Part shown: piece by piece, positions 36,371 to 45,460 of the stretch
How the letters are laid out: the number at the start of each line of letters is the position of its first letter
Numbering within the stretch: the first letter of the stretch is position 1
Assembly: GCA_963793415.1 (NCBI GenBank)
Contig: CAWCAC010000002.1
Location: forward strand, 1,116,001-1,180,000
Length of the DNA: 64,000 bases
Direction: 5' to 3'
Source of the DNA: CAXMST01 sp963793415
Lineage (GTDB): Bacteria > Actinomycetota > Thermoleophilia > Solirubrobacterales > 70-9
Program-made: the position numbers and the translations under genes
Notes under the pieces: model-generated
The model's database searches: none
What the model saw: only the letters and a program-made list of their open reading frames with translations
Told to the model about the DNA's origin: nothing

Positions 36371-37111
36371 ATGAAGAAGATCCTTGCTTTTGTGCTCACG
36401 GGAGCGATCGTCGCCTTCGGCGGCGTCAGCCTCGCCAACGCCGGTGAAGAGACGCAGACCGAAGAGTTCAAGATCACCCCCAAGAAGCTTTCGAAGAAGA
36501 AGCCGCAGAACATCAAGTTCGTCAACACGATCGTGACCAGCGATCTGCCCGATGGCAGCAACCAGCCGCCGAAGGCGACGCGGACGGTCCTCGACCTGCC
36601 GAAGCAGTTCAAGCTGAACAACAAGAAGTTCGCTTACTGCAAGACCGACGAGGCCGGCCTCCAGGCCGCCCCGACTCTCGCCGACGCGAAGAAGGTCTGT
36701 GGCAAGAAGTCGCTCGTCTCCGATGACGCCGGCAGCTCGGCCAAGGTGACCGTCGGCAGCGCTGCTGGTTCGACGATCATCGACGTCGACGTTGCCGCGT
36801 TCAACGAGAACGGCAACAAGCTGCTGCTCTACAGCAAGCCGACCGGCGCGTTCTCCGGCATCGCCGCGAGCATCCTCGTCGGCAAGCTGAAGGACTCGAA
36901 GTCCGGCGGCTCCTACGGCAAGGCCCTCGACGTTACGATCCCGCCGCTTTCAGCCGGCGCGATCTCGCTCTTCGAGGTCACGATCCCGAAGAGCAAGTAC
37001 ATCCAGGCGAAGTGCAAGCCGAAGAAGCTGAAGGCTCAGGCGACGACGACGTTCTCCAACGCGCCGCAGAGCTCGGACTCGTTCGAGGTCAAGTGCAAGC
37101 CAAAGAAGTAG
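36371..37111 (+). CDS. Secreted four-Cys protein C (246 aa), unnamed paralogous family
   Basis: Third tandem paralogue. Signal peptide MKKILAFVLTGAIVAFGGVSLANA. Pattern conserved: TVLDLPKQFKLNNKKFAYCKTDEAG, VCGKKS, LLLYSKPTGAFSGIAASILVG, AGAISLFEVTIPKSKYIQ and AKCKPKKLKAQATT ... VKCKPKK. It shares a 99-nt identical tract with gene A (36929-37027 against 35078-35176) and a 58-nt tract (36816-36873 against 34947-35004), including silent positions. ATG 36371 has AACAGGAGGAAAG upstream. It is followed by a terminator and then by a gene on the other strand. Confidence 0.8.
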   Translation: MKKILAFVLTGAIVAFGGVSLANAGEETQTEEFKITPKKLSKKKPQNIKFVNTIVTSDLPDGSNQPPKATRTVLDLPKQFKLNNKKFAYCKTDEAGLQAAPTLADAKKVCGKKSLVSDDAGSSAKVTVGSAAGSTIIDVDVAAFNENGNKLLLYSKPTGAFSGIAASILVGKLKDSKSGGSYGKALDVTIPPLSAGAISLFEVTIPKSKYIQAKCKPKKLKAQATTTFSNAPQSSDSFEVKCKPKK

Positions 37112-37154
37112 CGTCTCTGCCCCGGGACCCCGGTCCCGTCAGAGCATGAAGAAA

Positions 37155-37182
37155 GGGGCGGCCTTCGGGCCGCCCCTTTTTT
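37155..37182. terminator. Bidirectional intrinsic terminator after secreted gene C
   Basis: GGGGCGGCC-TTCG-GGCCGCCCC-TTTTTT on the plus strand; the A-rich bases before the stem (GAAGAAA) make it usable for the dehalogenase gene on the minus strand as well. Stem identical to the terminators of genes A and B. Confidence 0.88.
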
Positions 37183-37214
37183 GTGGGCTGACTTCGTCAC
37201 CCGCGTTCGGCCGC

Positions 37215-38102
37215 TCAGCCGGCGAGCCAGGCGGCGATCCGGATCCCGAGCAGCTCGCCCTGGTCCTCCTGGAGGAAGTGCGAGGCCTCGGCGATCACCT
37301 CCGGCTCGGGCCAGCCGATCCGCTCAGCGAGTTTGTGGCCGGTCGAGATTGGGATGATCGGATCGTGTTCGGCCCAGAGCACGAGCACCGGGCGGTTCGA
37401 GGCCGAGATCGCCTCCAGCGTCCGCTGACCGGCCTCGGCGCCCGGGGCCTCGGGCGTGGTCGGCATCATCAGCGGGAAGGCGCGGGCGCCGGCCTTCGAG
37501 GCCGGGTTCGGATAGGGGGCGCCGTAGCCGCGCAGCACGTCCTCCGACGGCTCCGAGTAGCAGGCGCCACCGACCAGCATCTCGACCGGCAGGTCGTCGG
37601 TCCGCTCTACGAAGTCCCGAAACTTCTTCCAGGCGTCGGTCATCGGCTGGCGGCCGGTGAAGAAGCCGGTGTCCATGACGACGAGGCGGGCGCACATCTC
37701 GGGGTGCTCGGCGGCAACGCGCATGCCGATCGGGCCGCCCCAGTCCTGCACGACGAAGGTCGCGTCGCGGATCTCGAGCTCGGTCAGCAGGTCCGCCATC
37801 GCCGTCGTGTGGCGGTCGTAGCTGTACCAGCTGAAGTCGAGCGGCTTGTCGGAGCGACCGAAGCCGGGGTAGTCGGGGGCGATGCAGCGGTGGCCGGCGT
37901 CGAGCAGCGGCGGGATCATCTTCCGGTACAGGTACGACCAGGTCGGCTCGCCGTGGAAGAGGACGACGGGGGAGCCTTCGCCCTCGTCGATCCATGCGAG
38001 CCTGATCCCGTCCCAGTCGGAGTACTTCGGCTCCCAGGGAAAGTCGGGCAGGCCCTCGAACTCCTCTTCCGGGGTCCGGAAGATCTCCATGTCAGGTGTC
38101 AT
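37215..38102 (-). CDS. Haloalkane dehalogenase, alpha/beta hydrolase (295 aa)
   Basis: Hydrolytically removes halide from haloalkanes, or acts as a related hydrolase. Alpha/beta-hydrolase motifs: oxyanion-hole HGEPTWSYLYRKM, nucleophile elbow VVQDWGGPIG with Asp120 and the halide-holding Trp121, acid Asp in VLWAEHDPIIP (about 247) and catalytic His275 in ASHFLQED. The HGEPTWSYLYR stretch fits the HLD-I (DhmA-like) subfamily. Start ATG 38102; 12 bp after the diiron-SCP2 gene, so one operon. True substrate may not be a haloalkane, since family members in non-contaminated habitats have unknown natural substrates. Confidence 0.85.
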   Translation of the reverse strand: MTPDMEIFRTPEEEFEGLPDFPWEPKYSDWDGIRLAWIDEGEGSPVVLFHGEPTWSYLYRKMIPPLLDAGHRCIAPDYPGFGRSDKPLDFSWYSYDRHTTAMADLLTELEIRDATFVVQDWGGPIGMRVAAEHPEMCARLVVMDTGFFTGRQPMTDAWKKFRDFVERTDDLPVEMLVGGACYSEPSEDVLRGYGAPYPNPASKAGARAFPLMMPTTPEAPGAEAGQRTLEAISASNRPVLVLWAEHDPIIPISTGHKLAERIGWPEPEVIAEASHFLQEDQGELLGIRIAAWLAG

Positions 38103-38114
38103 GCGTGGGCCTCC

Positions 38115-39389
38115 TCAGCCGAACAACTTGCGGAACCGGAGCAGGTTGCGGGGGCCGCCGTGAACCTTGAGGCGGCGCTGCACCAGCGCCCGTGGGGGAG
38201 TGATCGCTCCCTTGCCGATGTCGATGAAGTCGTGCCAGCTGGTCTCGAGGGTGACGTCGGCGGTGGGGTCGACGCCGCGCTCGGCCCGGGTCGAGCCGTT
38301 GTCGACGACTACGTGCCAGGGCTCGGCGTCCTCGAACTTCCACTGGACCGTGAACGGGGTCCCGTCCGAGTCGGCGGTGTCGACCGAGCGGGCGACGAGG
38401 CCGAAGAAGAGCTCCTGGATCTCGGGCGAGGACTCGACCGCGGAGGGTGGCAGCGGCTCGCCGACGACGCCGGCCTTGGTCAGACGGATCGACTGGGCGG
38501 CGCGCTCGCGCGGCGGCAGCGACATGTCGAGCGGGAAGACGCCGGGCGGCATCTCCTCCATCGGATAGCCGATCGCGCGCCACTTCTGCTCGACCGAGCG
38601 CATTCCCCACTCGCCGATGTCCTCGAGCTCGAAGCCGTAGCAGCGCGTGTAATCGAGGTCCCAGCCCGGCGGGATGAAGACCGAGGACATCCACGGCATC
38701 ACCTCGGCGAGCAGCTCGTCGATCGCGGCCTTGCACTCGTCCGACTCGCGCAGCAGCTCGCTCAGCACCTTGACGCCGAAGCCGATGTGGCGCTGCTCGT
38801 CGCGGGAGACGTTCTCCATGCCCTCGCTGAAGCCCGGCATCGAGCCGTCCTTGACGAAGAAGTCCTCGATGAAGTGCTGACCGGGCTGCGCCATCGTGCC
38901 CTCGACGATCAGGTGGTAGAGCGTGATCGCCTGCGCGAACTTCGGCAGCGAGCGGTCGTGGCGCAGCTCCTCGCTCATGATCTCGAGCCGGTCGAAGACC
39001 TGGCGGTAGCCCCAGCCGAGGTGCTGCTCGGTGAAGGCGAGGGTGGCGCCGATCGTGTCGCCCGCCTCGATCACCTCCTTGAAGAAGCGATGGAAGAAGA
39101 TCGCGTGGCGGGCCTCGTCGACCTGCTGGGTCGCGAGGAAGTACTTCTGCTCCTCCTTCGGCGCCGCGTCGATGTAGGGGGAGAGGTTGTCGGCGACGGA
39201 GTCCTCGCCGAAGAAGAACATCGAGTAGATCCAGACCGCTGAGCGTCGCTGCATCTCGGTCAGCCCCGCCCACCCCTCGCGATCGGCGCTGAAGTCGATC
39301 GCCGTCGCCGACCAGTTGCTCTGCTCCCAGCGGCGGTAGAGATCGTCGTAGGTGATGCGGTCGGTCAGATTCTTCTCGGCTACTGACAT
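38115..39389 (-). CDS. R2-like ferritin-fold diiron protein fused to a SCP2 domain (424 aa)
   Basis: Residues 10-300 are an R2/ferritin-like four-helix bundle with the diiron ligand set: Glu62 (GEDSVADN), Glu92 and His95 (VDEARHAIF), Glu163 (VEGTMAQP), Glu198 and His201 (RDEQRHIGF). Residues about 335-424 look like a sterol-carrier SCP2 fold: FTVQWKFEDAEPWHVVVDNG, ADVTLETSWHDFIDIGKG and LVQRRLKVHGG. Such diiron proteins are annotated as ribonucleotide reductase beta or as R2-like oxidases. Because it carries a lipid-binding domain and is co-transcribed with a hydrolase, oxidation of a hydrophobic substrate seems more likely than ribonucleotide reduction; inference. Confidence 0.8.
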   Translation of the reverse strand: MSVAEKNLTDRITYDDLYRRWEQSNWSATAIDFSADREGWAGLTEMQRRSAVWIYSMFFFGEDSVADNLSPYIDAAPKEEQKYFLATQQVDEARHAIFFHRFFKEVIEAGDTIGATLAFTEQHLGWGYRQVFDRLEIMSEELRHDRSLPKFAQAITLYHLIVEGTMAQPGQHFIEDFFVKDGSMPGFSEGMENVSRDEQRHIGFGVKVLSELLRESDECKAAIDELLAEVMPWMSSVFIPPGWDLDYTRCYGFELEDIGEWGMRSVEQKWRAIGYPMEEMPPGVFPLDMSLPPRERAAQSIRLTKAGVVGEPLPPSAVESSPEIQELFFGLVARSVDTADSDGTPFTVQWKFEDAEPWHVVVDNGSTRAERGVDPTADVTLETSWHDFIDIGKGAITPPRALVQRRLKVHGGPRNLLRFRKLFG

Positions 39390-39448
39390 CGGTCCCTCTC
39401 GTCGTTTCCCACGCCCCTGCGGCGCGATGCCCTGACCATATTGCAGTC

Positions 39449-39464
39449 CTGGCTGCTCAGCCAG
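39449..39464. promoter_or_regulatory. Palindrome CTGGCT-GCTC-AGCCAG in divergent promoter
   Basis: Perfect 6-bp arms around four bases in the 273-bp gap between the diiron-SCP2 gene (start 39389, minus) and secreted gene D (start 39663, plus). Could be a regulator site for the dehalogenase operon. The rest of this gap shows no clear features except the Shine-Dalgarno of gene D. Confidence 0.35.
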
Positions 39465-39662
39465 ACCAGTGTGAGCAAGTCACGGATCTGACCTTGGCCG
39501 CAGAGCTCGCCGGCCGGCCTCGGCGGCCGTGTTTGAGCGTCTGCCGAGTGGGCATCCGTCACATAGGCCCGATCTACGGGGTCCGCGCCGGAACGCGCGG
39601 GGGCCGGTTTCGGGGGAAACCGCCGGCGTACGCTGCCGGCGCGTAACGAAAGGAGAGAGGGG

Positions 39663-40457
39663 ATGCGCAAATTCGCATGCCTGACCGCGCTGCTGGTTGC
39701 AGCCGTCGCCCTCGGGGCCACCGGTCTCGCCGGCGCGGACGAGAGTGTCCAGACGGAAGAGGCAACGGTGAAGCCCGGCAAGCTCCCCGCCAAGGGGAAG
39801 CGCAACGTCAAGCTGATCAACACGATCACGACGTTCGACGACCCGACGAGTCAGATTCAGCAGCCGAAGTCGGCGAGGCGGACCGTCCTCGATCTGCCCA
39901 AGCAGATCAAGGTCAACAACAAGTCGGTCAGGTACTGCAAGACCGATGTGGCCGGCCTCCAACAGGCGCCGACCGTCAAGGACGCGAAGCGGGTCTGTGG
40001 CAAGAAGTCGCAGGTCTCGATCGACGCGGGCAGCTCGGCGACCGTAACGGTCGGCGCCCAGGCGGGCGCGACGATGATCCCGGTCGACGTCGTCGCTTTC
40101 AACGAGCGCGGCAAGAAGCTGCTGCTCTACAGCAAGCCCAAGGGCGCCTACGCCGGGATAGCCGCGAGCATCCTCGTCGGCAAGCTGAAGAAGTTCGACA
40201 AGGTCAAGGGGCGACCCCCGGGCACCGACAAGGGTCCCTACAGGCAGTCGCTCGACGTGACCGTGCCGCCGCTGTCGGCCGGCGCGATCAGCTTCTTCGA
40301 GGTGACGGTCAAGAAGGGCCGCTACCTGCAGGCGAAGTGCAAGCCGAAGCGGATGAAGTTCCAGGCGACGACGTTCTTCACCGATGGCTCGAAGACGTCG
40401 GACACGGATGTCCACAAGTGCAAGCCGAAGAAGGGTAAGAAGCGCGGCAAGCGTTGA
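39663..40457 (+). CDS. Secreted four-Cys protein D (264 aa), unnamed paralogous family
   Basis: Fourth paralogue, separated from the tandem three by the dehalogenase operon. Signal peptide MRKFACLTALLVAAVALGATGLAGA. Core elements kept: TVLDLPKQIKVNNKSVRYCKTDVAG, VCGKKS, LLLYSKPKGAYAGIAASILVG, PPLSAGAISFFEVTVKKGRY and AKCKPKRMKFQATT ... HKCKPKKGKKRGKR. It has a more basic C-terminal tail and a longer linker (VKGRPPGTDKGPY). ATG 39663 has AAAGGAGAG upstream. Convergent with the degraded phosphatase gene, 8 bp between stops. Confidence 0.8.
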   Translation: MRKFACLTALLVAAVALGATGLAGADESVQTEEATVKPGKLPAKGKRNVKLINTITTFDDPTSQIQQPKSARRTVLDLPKQIKVNNKSVRYCKTDVAGLQQAPTVKDAKRVCGKKSQVSIDAGSSATVTVGAQAGATMIPVDVVAFNERGKKLLLYSKPKGAYAGIAASILVGKLKKFDKVKGRPPGTDKGPYRQSLDVTVPPLSAGAISFFEVTVKKGRYLQAKCKPKRMKFQATTFFTDGSKTSDTDVHKCKPKKGKKRGKR

Positions 40458-40465
40458 CCCGGCAC

Positions 40466-41993
40466 TCAGGCTGAGCTCGAGGTCCTCCTCGCCGGCAGGC
40501 GCCGACGGGGAGGGCCTCGCCGGCCGAGCAGGTCCTGTTCGAAGACGGTGTGCAGATCGGGGTCGCGCCAGTCGGATCCGACCGTGGTCTGGACCCTGAT
40601 CCGGGCGACGTCGGGCCGCAGCTCGAGGCTGGCGACCTGGTTGTCGTAGCTCGGCTCGTGAACGATGTGCCAGTCGAGCGGCGAGCGCTTGATGCCGGCC
40701 ATCCGCGCAAGGCCGCGGGCCGCGAGCTCGCCGAAGCGCGAGTTGCCCACCCGCATCGCCCGCTTCTCGCGCAGCGCCAGGTCCTTGCGGTAGCCCGAGC
40801 AAACCGCCTGCCAGATGCGGCTGCGCGAGTCGCTCATCGGGGGGGGGGCCGGGCGGGTCCGGGAGATCGACTTCAGCCAGGTAGTAGTGGTGGACGTCGC
40901 CGGAGAGGATCACGATCGTCTTCGGGGCCGACCCCTCGCCGTGCCCACCCTCGCCGATCCTGGTCAAGAGCTCGCAGAGCTCGAGGTACGAGGACTGGAA
41001 CGAGGCCCAGTGGTCCATCACGGCGGTCTGGCGGATCTTCTCGCCGAGCCGCCGAGTCGCCTTCGTCCGCCCCCGGTCGGCGAGTTGCGCGTCCCAGGCC
41101 TCGATGTAGTGCAGGCCCGGGGTCAGGAACATCGGCAGCGAGCTGCCGAGCAGAAGGTGGTCGAAGTCGCCGGCCGCGTGCTCGACGATCCAGCGCCACT
41201 CGTCCGCCTGGATCATCTTGCGCTCGGGCGGCTCGAGAACGCGCCCGGCGCGGGAGTCGATCACGAGCAGGCGCGTGTCGCCAAGGTCGCGGTAGTAGCT
41301 CCAGCGGCTGTGAGAGGCCTGCTCGTCGGCGTTGCGCATCTCTTCGCGGAGCAGCGGTCCCGCGTCGCCGGCCACCGGCACCGTCGAGAGCAGCCAGCGG
41401 ATCAGCGGCTCGCTCCAGGCCTCCCGGTAGGCACGCGCGAACTCGCCGAAGTCGGCGAGCTGGTCGGGGGGCGCCGGAGAGGATTCATCGCGCCGCTCGG
41501 TCATCTCGCTCAGCTCGGGGGAGAGGTCGTCCGCGTAGATCTGATCGCCGAGCATCAGCAGGCAGTCGGGGGGCCGCTCCTGCTCGCGGACCAGGCGTAG
41601 CGCCAGCGTCCGCAGAGCGTCGATGCCCTGGCCCTGGGGATGTTCGTCCTGGTGCAGGACCCAGGGCTCCTCGTTCGGATAGGAGACGCGGCAGGAGCCG
41701 AAGATGAAGCGGACGCCCTCGCCCTTGGCGACCGGCTTGATGCACGGCGCCGGGTAGGGGTAGCCGGGCGGAGGCCATACGGTCTCGCCGTCGAGCTCGA
41801 CCTCGTACCCGGTCGACTCGCCGGGAGCGAGTTCCTTCGTGGCGACCAGCGCGAAGTGATGACCCTCGACCTCGAAGGTCGGCTCGGTCGCCCCGAGGAT
41901 CGTGACCTCGCAGGGCCCGTCGGCCTCGACCCAGATCGTCGCCGCGTCGGCGTCGACGTGACGCAGCATCGGTCCCAGGACGAGCTCGGCCAT
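40466..41993 (-). pseudogene. PhoD-like metallophosphatase, degraded
   Basis: Calcineurin-type phosphatase/alkaline phosphatase D homologue. ATG 41993 (MAELVLGPMLRHVDADAATI). Visible motifs: FIFGSCRVSYPNEEPW, LLMLGDQIYADDLSP and IVILSGDVHHYYLAEVDLP. Two lesions: (1) the family segment between LSTVP and the PLLRE stretch, which normally includes the metal-binding DDHE(D)...DWN motif, is missing (VPVAGDAGPLLREEMRN); (2) at a run of ten G's (40839-40848) the frame is lost, and the last third (SDSRSRIWQAVCSGYRK to the stop at 40466) is in another frame. The deletion suggests true decay; the G-run could alternatively be a sequencing artefact or slippage site. Confidence 0.75.
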
Positions 41994-42062
41994 TTCCAGG
42001 GAGTACCGCCTGGACGGGGTCGCTAAACGCGTTCGCAAGCGGGAGCGGACGAAAGAGCTGGC

Positions 42063-43190
42063 TCAGAAGACGATCGCCTGGCGCGCCGCCTCGCCTGAGG
42101 CGAGGCGGTCGAAGCCATCGTTGACCTCGTCCAGGGACAGGGTGCCGGTCAGCAGCCGGTCGACCGGCAGGCGGTCGCCCAGGTAGAGCGACACGAAGTC
42201 GGGGATGTCGAGGGCGGGGACGCAGGAGCCGAGGTAGGAGCCCTTCAGCGTGCGCTCGTCGGCGACGAGGCTGACGGCGGGGATCCGCAGCTCCTGCTTC
42301 GGGTCGGGGAGGCCGACCGTGACGGTCGTGCCGCCGCGGCCGGTGGCGGCGTACGCCTGGCCGAGCACGGCCGCGTTGCCGACCGTCTCGATCGTCTTGT
42401 CGGCGCCACCGGTGGTGATCTCGCGGATCCGCTCGACCACGTCGGGGCCGGCCTCGAGCGTCTCCGTCGCCCCGAGCGAGCGGGCGAGCTCGAGCTTCGC
42501 GGGGATCGTGTCGATGCCGACGATCCTGCCGGCGCCGGCGAGCACGGCGCCGATCAGCGCCGCCAGCCCGACGCCGCCGAGACCGAAGACGGCGACGCTG
42601 TCGCCGGGCCGGATGTCGGCGCTCTTGACGGCGGCGCCGACGCCGGTCAGGACCGCGCATCCGAACAGAGCGGCGATGTCCCAGGGAAGCCTCGGATCGA
42701 CCTTCACGGCTGAGCGCTCGGAGACGACGATGTGCTCGCTGAAGGCTGAGACGCCGAGGTGATGGTGGATCGGCTCGCCGGCGGTGTCATGGAAGCGGAT
42801 CTCGCCGGAGAGGAGGGTGCCGGCGGTGTTCGCGAGGGCTCCCGGCATGCAGAGCGCCGCGCGTCCGGAGCGGCAGGGGTCGCAGGCGCCGCAGGCCGGG
42901 ACGAAGGCGAGCACGACGTGATCGCCGGCGACGAGGTCGGTGACGCCGGCTCCGACCGCGACCACCTCGCCGGCGGCCTCATGCCCGAGCGCCATCGGCA
43001 TCACCCGCGGCCGCGACCCGTCGATCACCGACAGATCGGAGTGACAGAGGCCGGCGGCGCCGACCTTGATCAGGACCTCGCCGCGGCCGGGCTCGGAGTC
43101 GAGTTCGAGCTCGATCACCTCGAGTGGACGCGAGTCAGCGTAGGGGCGCGGCGCCCCCATCTCCCGCAGGACGGCTGCCCGGGTCTTCAC
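42063..43190 (-). CDS. Zinc-dependent alcohol dehydrogenase, MDR family (375 aa)
   Basis: Medium-chain dehydrogenase. GTG start 43190 overlaps the thioesterase stop by 4 nt. Catalytic zinc site AAGLCHSDLSVI and LGHEAAGEV; structural zinc lobe CGACDPCRSGRAALC; NAD-binding motif VFGLGGVGLAALIGA followed by VGIDTIPAKLELARSLGA. These fit the group annotated as NAD-linked aryl/alkyl alcohol dehydrogenase (often listed as Zn-dependent ADH). The pair with a thioesterase suggests metabolism of an acyl or aldehyde intermediate. Substrate not predictable. Confidence 0.87.
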   Translation of the reverse strand: MKTRAAVLREMGAPRPYADSRPLEVIELELDSEPGRGEVLIKVGAAGLCHSDLSVIDGSRPRVMPMALGHEAAGEVVAVGAGVTDLVAGDHVVLAFVPACGACDPCRSGRAALCMPGALANTAGTLLSGEIRFHDTAGEPIHHHLGVSAFSEHIVVSERSAVKVDPRLPWDIAALFGCAVLTGVGAAVKSADIRPGDSVAVFGLGGVGLAALIGAVLAGAGRIVGIDTIPAKLELARSLGATETLEAGPDVVERIREITTGGADKTIETVGNAAVLGQAYAATGRGGTTVTVGLPDPKQELRIPAVSLVADERTLKGSYLGSCVPALDIPDFVSLYLGDRLPVDRLLTGTLSLDEVNDGFDRLASGEAARQAIVF

Positions 43191-43642
43191 GCAGGCTCCA
43201 CCCGCAGCCGCTCGAGCGCGGCCCGGATCGACTCGGGGATCGGCACCGACTCGCGCGCGGCCGCGTCGACGAAGACGTGCACGAACCAGCCGTCGGCGGA
43301 GGCGCGCTGCTCGCCCGGGCCGAAGATCCCGATCTCGTAGCGGACGCTGGAGCGGCCGAGGTGGCCGACCCGGAGCCCGGCCTCGATCACGTCCGGGAAG
43401 GCGACCGGGGCGCGGTAGGAGCAGTGAGACTCGGCGCAGACGCCGATCGCGTCGCCGGGATCGCTCGCGTGGATGTCGAGCCCGCCCTCGTTGATCAGCC
43501 AGTGGTTGATGACCGTGTCGAAGAATGCGTAGTACTCGACGTTGTTGACGTGCCCGTAGACGTCGTTGTCGTTCCAGCGGGTCGGGATCGCGAGGAAGTG
43601 GCGATAGTCCTCGCGACCGATCCGCTCTGGCACCTCGGGCAT
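43187..43642 (-). CDS. Acyl-CoA thioesterase, 4HBT hotdog fold (151 aa)
   Basis: Short hotdog-fold protein of the 4-hydroxybenzoyl-CoA thioesterase type. The catalytic segment is TRWNDNDVYGHVNNVEYYAFF, with Asp in the position of the nucleophile/general base and the following HVNN. ATG 43642. The next 350 bp upstream hold no gene but a repeat element. It overlaps the ADH gene and is read with it. Probably releases free acid from an acyl-CoA in fatty acid or aromatic metabolism. Confidence 0.87.
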   Translation of the reverse strand: MPEVPERIGREDYRHFLAIPTRWNDNDVYGHVNNVEYYAFFDTVINHWLINEGGLDIHASDPGDAIGVCAESHCSYRAPVAFPDVIEAGLRVGHLGRSSVRYEIGIFGPGEQRASADGWFVHVFVDAAARESVPIPESIRAALERLRVEPA

Positions 43643-43992
43643 GGAGGGAACCTATCGACGCGCGGCACGCGAGGTGCGGTGCGTCCTGGCGACGGCCGGC
43701 CTCGAGGGGCGGGGCGGGTGAGGTTGCAGTGAGGGTGGGGAGTGGACCGGCCGGGTTGGAGGGCGCGTGGCGGTTGGGATCCACATCGGCGTCGTATAGC
43801 GACGCCGATGTGACACCGGTTGATGAGTGGCACATCGTGCACGCCGGCGATGCACGATGTGCCGGGGGCTTCCGGGCCCCCACGCAGATGTGTCGAGGCC
43901 TCACGAATCCGCAAAGGCATTCACACCCTCACTGCAAGTTCGACCACCTTCTCGGACGGCCGCAGCGGTTCGGACCTGTGGTCCGCCGTCGG
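43643..43992. other. 350-bp intergenic region holding palindromic element 2
   Basis: No gene was found. The interval between the thioesterase start and the glyS stop is filled mainly by the inverted-repeat element at 43724-43937. Confidence 0.6.
43724..43937. repeat. Intergenic palindromic element 2 (14-bp inverted ends, three inner hairpins)
   Basis: Ends are TTGCAGTGAGGGTG (43724-43737) and its exact complement CACCCTCACTGCAA (43924-43937). Inside are three hairpins: a perfect 13-bp stem CACATCGGCGTCG / CGACGCCGATGTG with a TATAG loop (43782-43812); a perfect 13-bp stem GGCACATCGTGCA / TGCACGATGTGCC around nine bases (43829-43863); and GGGGGC/GCCCCC (43864-43881). The ends resemble those of the element at 12628-12847. 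No coding capacity and no obvious target duplication, so non-autonomous mobile element, REP-like unit or regulatory structure are all possible. Confidence 0.6.
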
Positions 43993-45384
<1,392 letters not shown>

Positions 45385-45460
45385 CTGGATCGGGCCGGTG
45401 AGTGTACGGGGAGACGGAACGGGCTACCGGCCTCATCCCGCTGGCATAATCGCCCGCCTG

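Noticed and set aside
37146..39242. A long plus-strand frame opposite the dehalogenase and diiron genes
   Set aside because: It mirrors the minus-strand codons; no motif, start context or coherent protein composition supports it.
39480..42038. An 852-residue phosphatase with a long C-terminal extension
   Set aside because: After the G10 run the frame is antisense to secreted gene D and lacks family motifs; the true end is in another frame at 40466.
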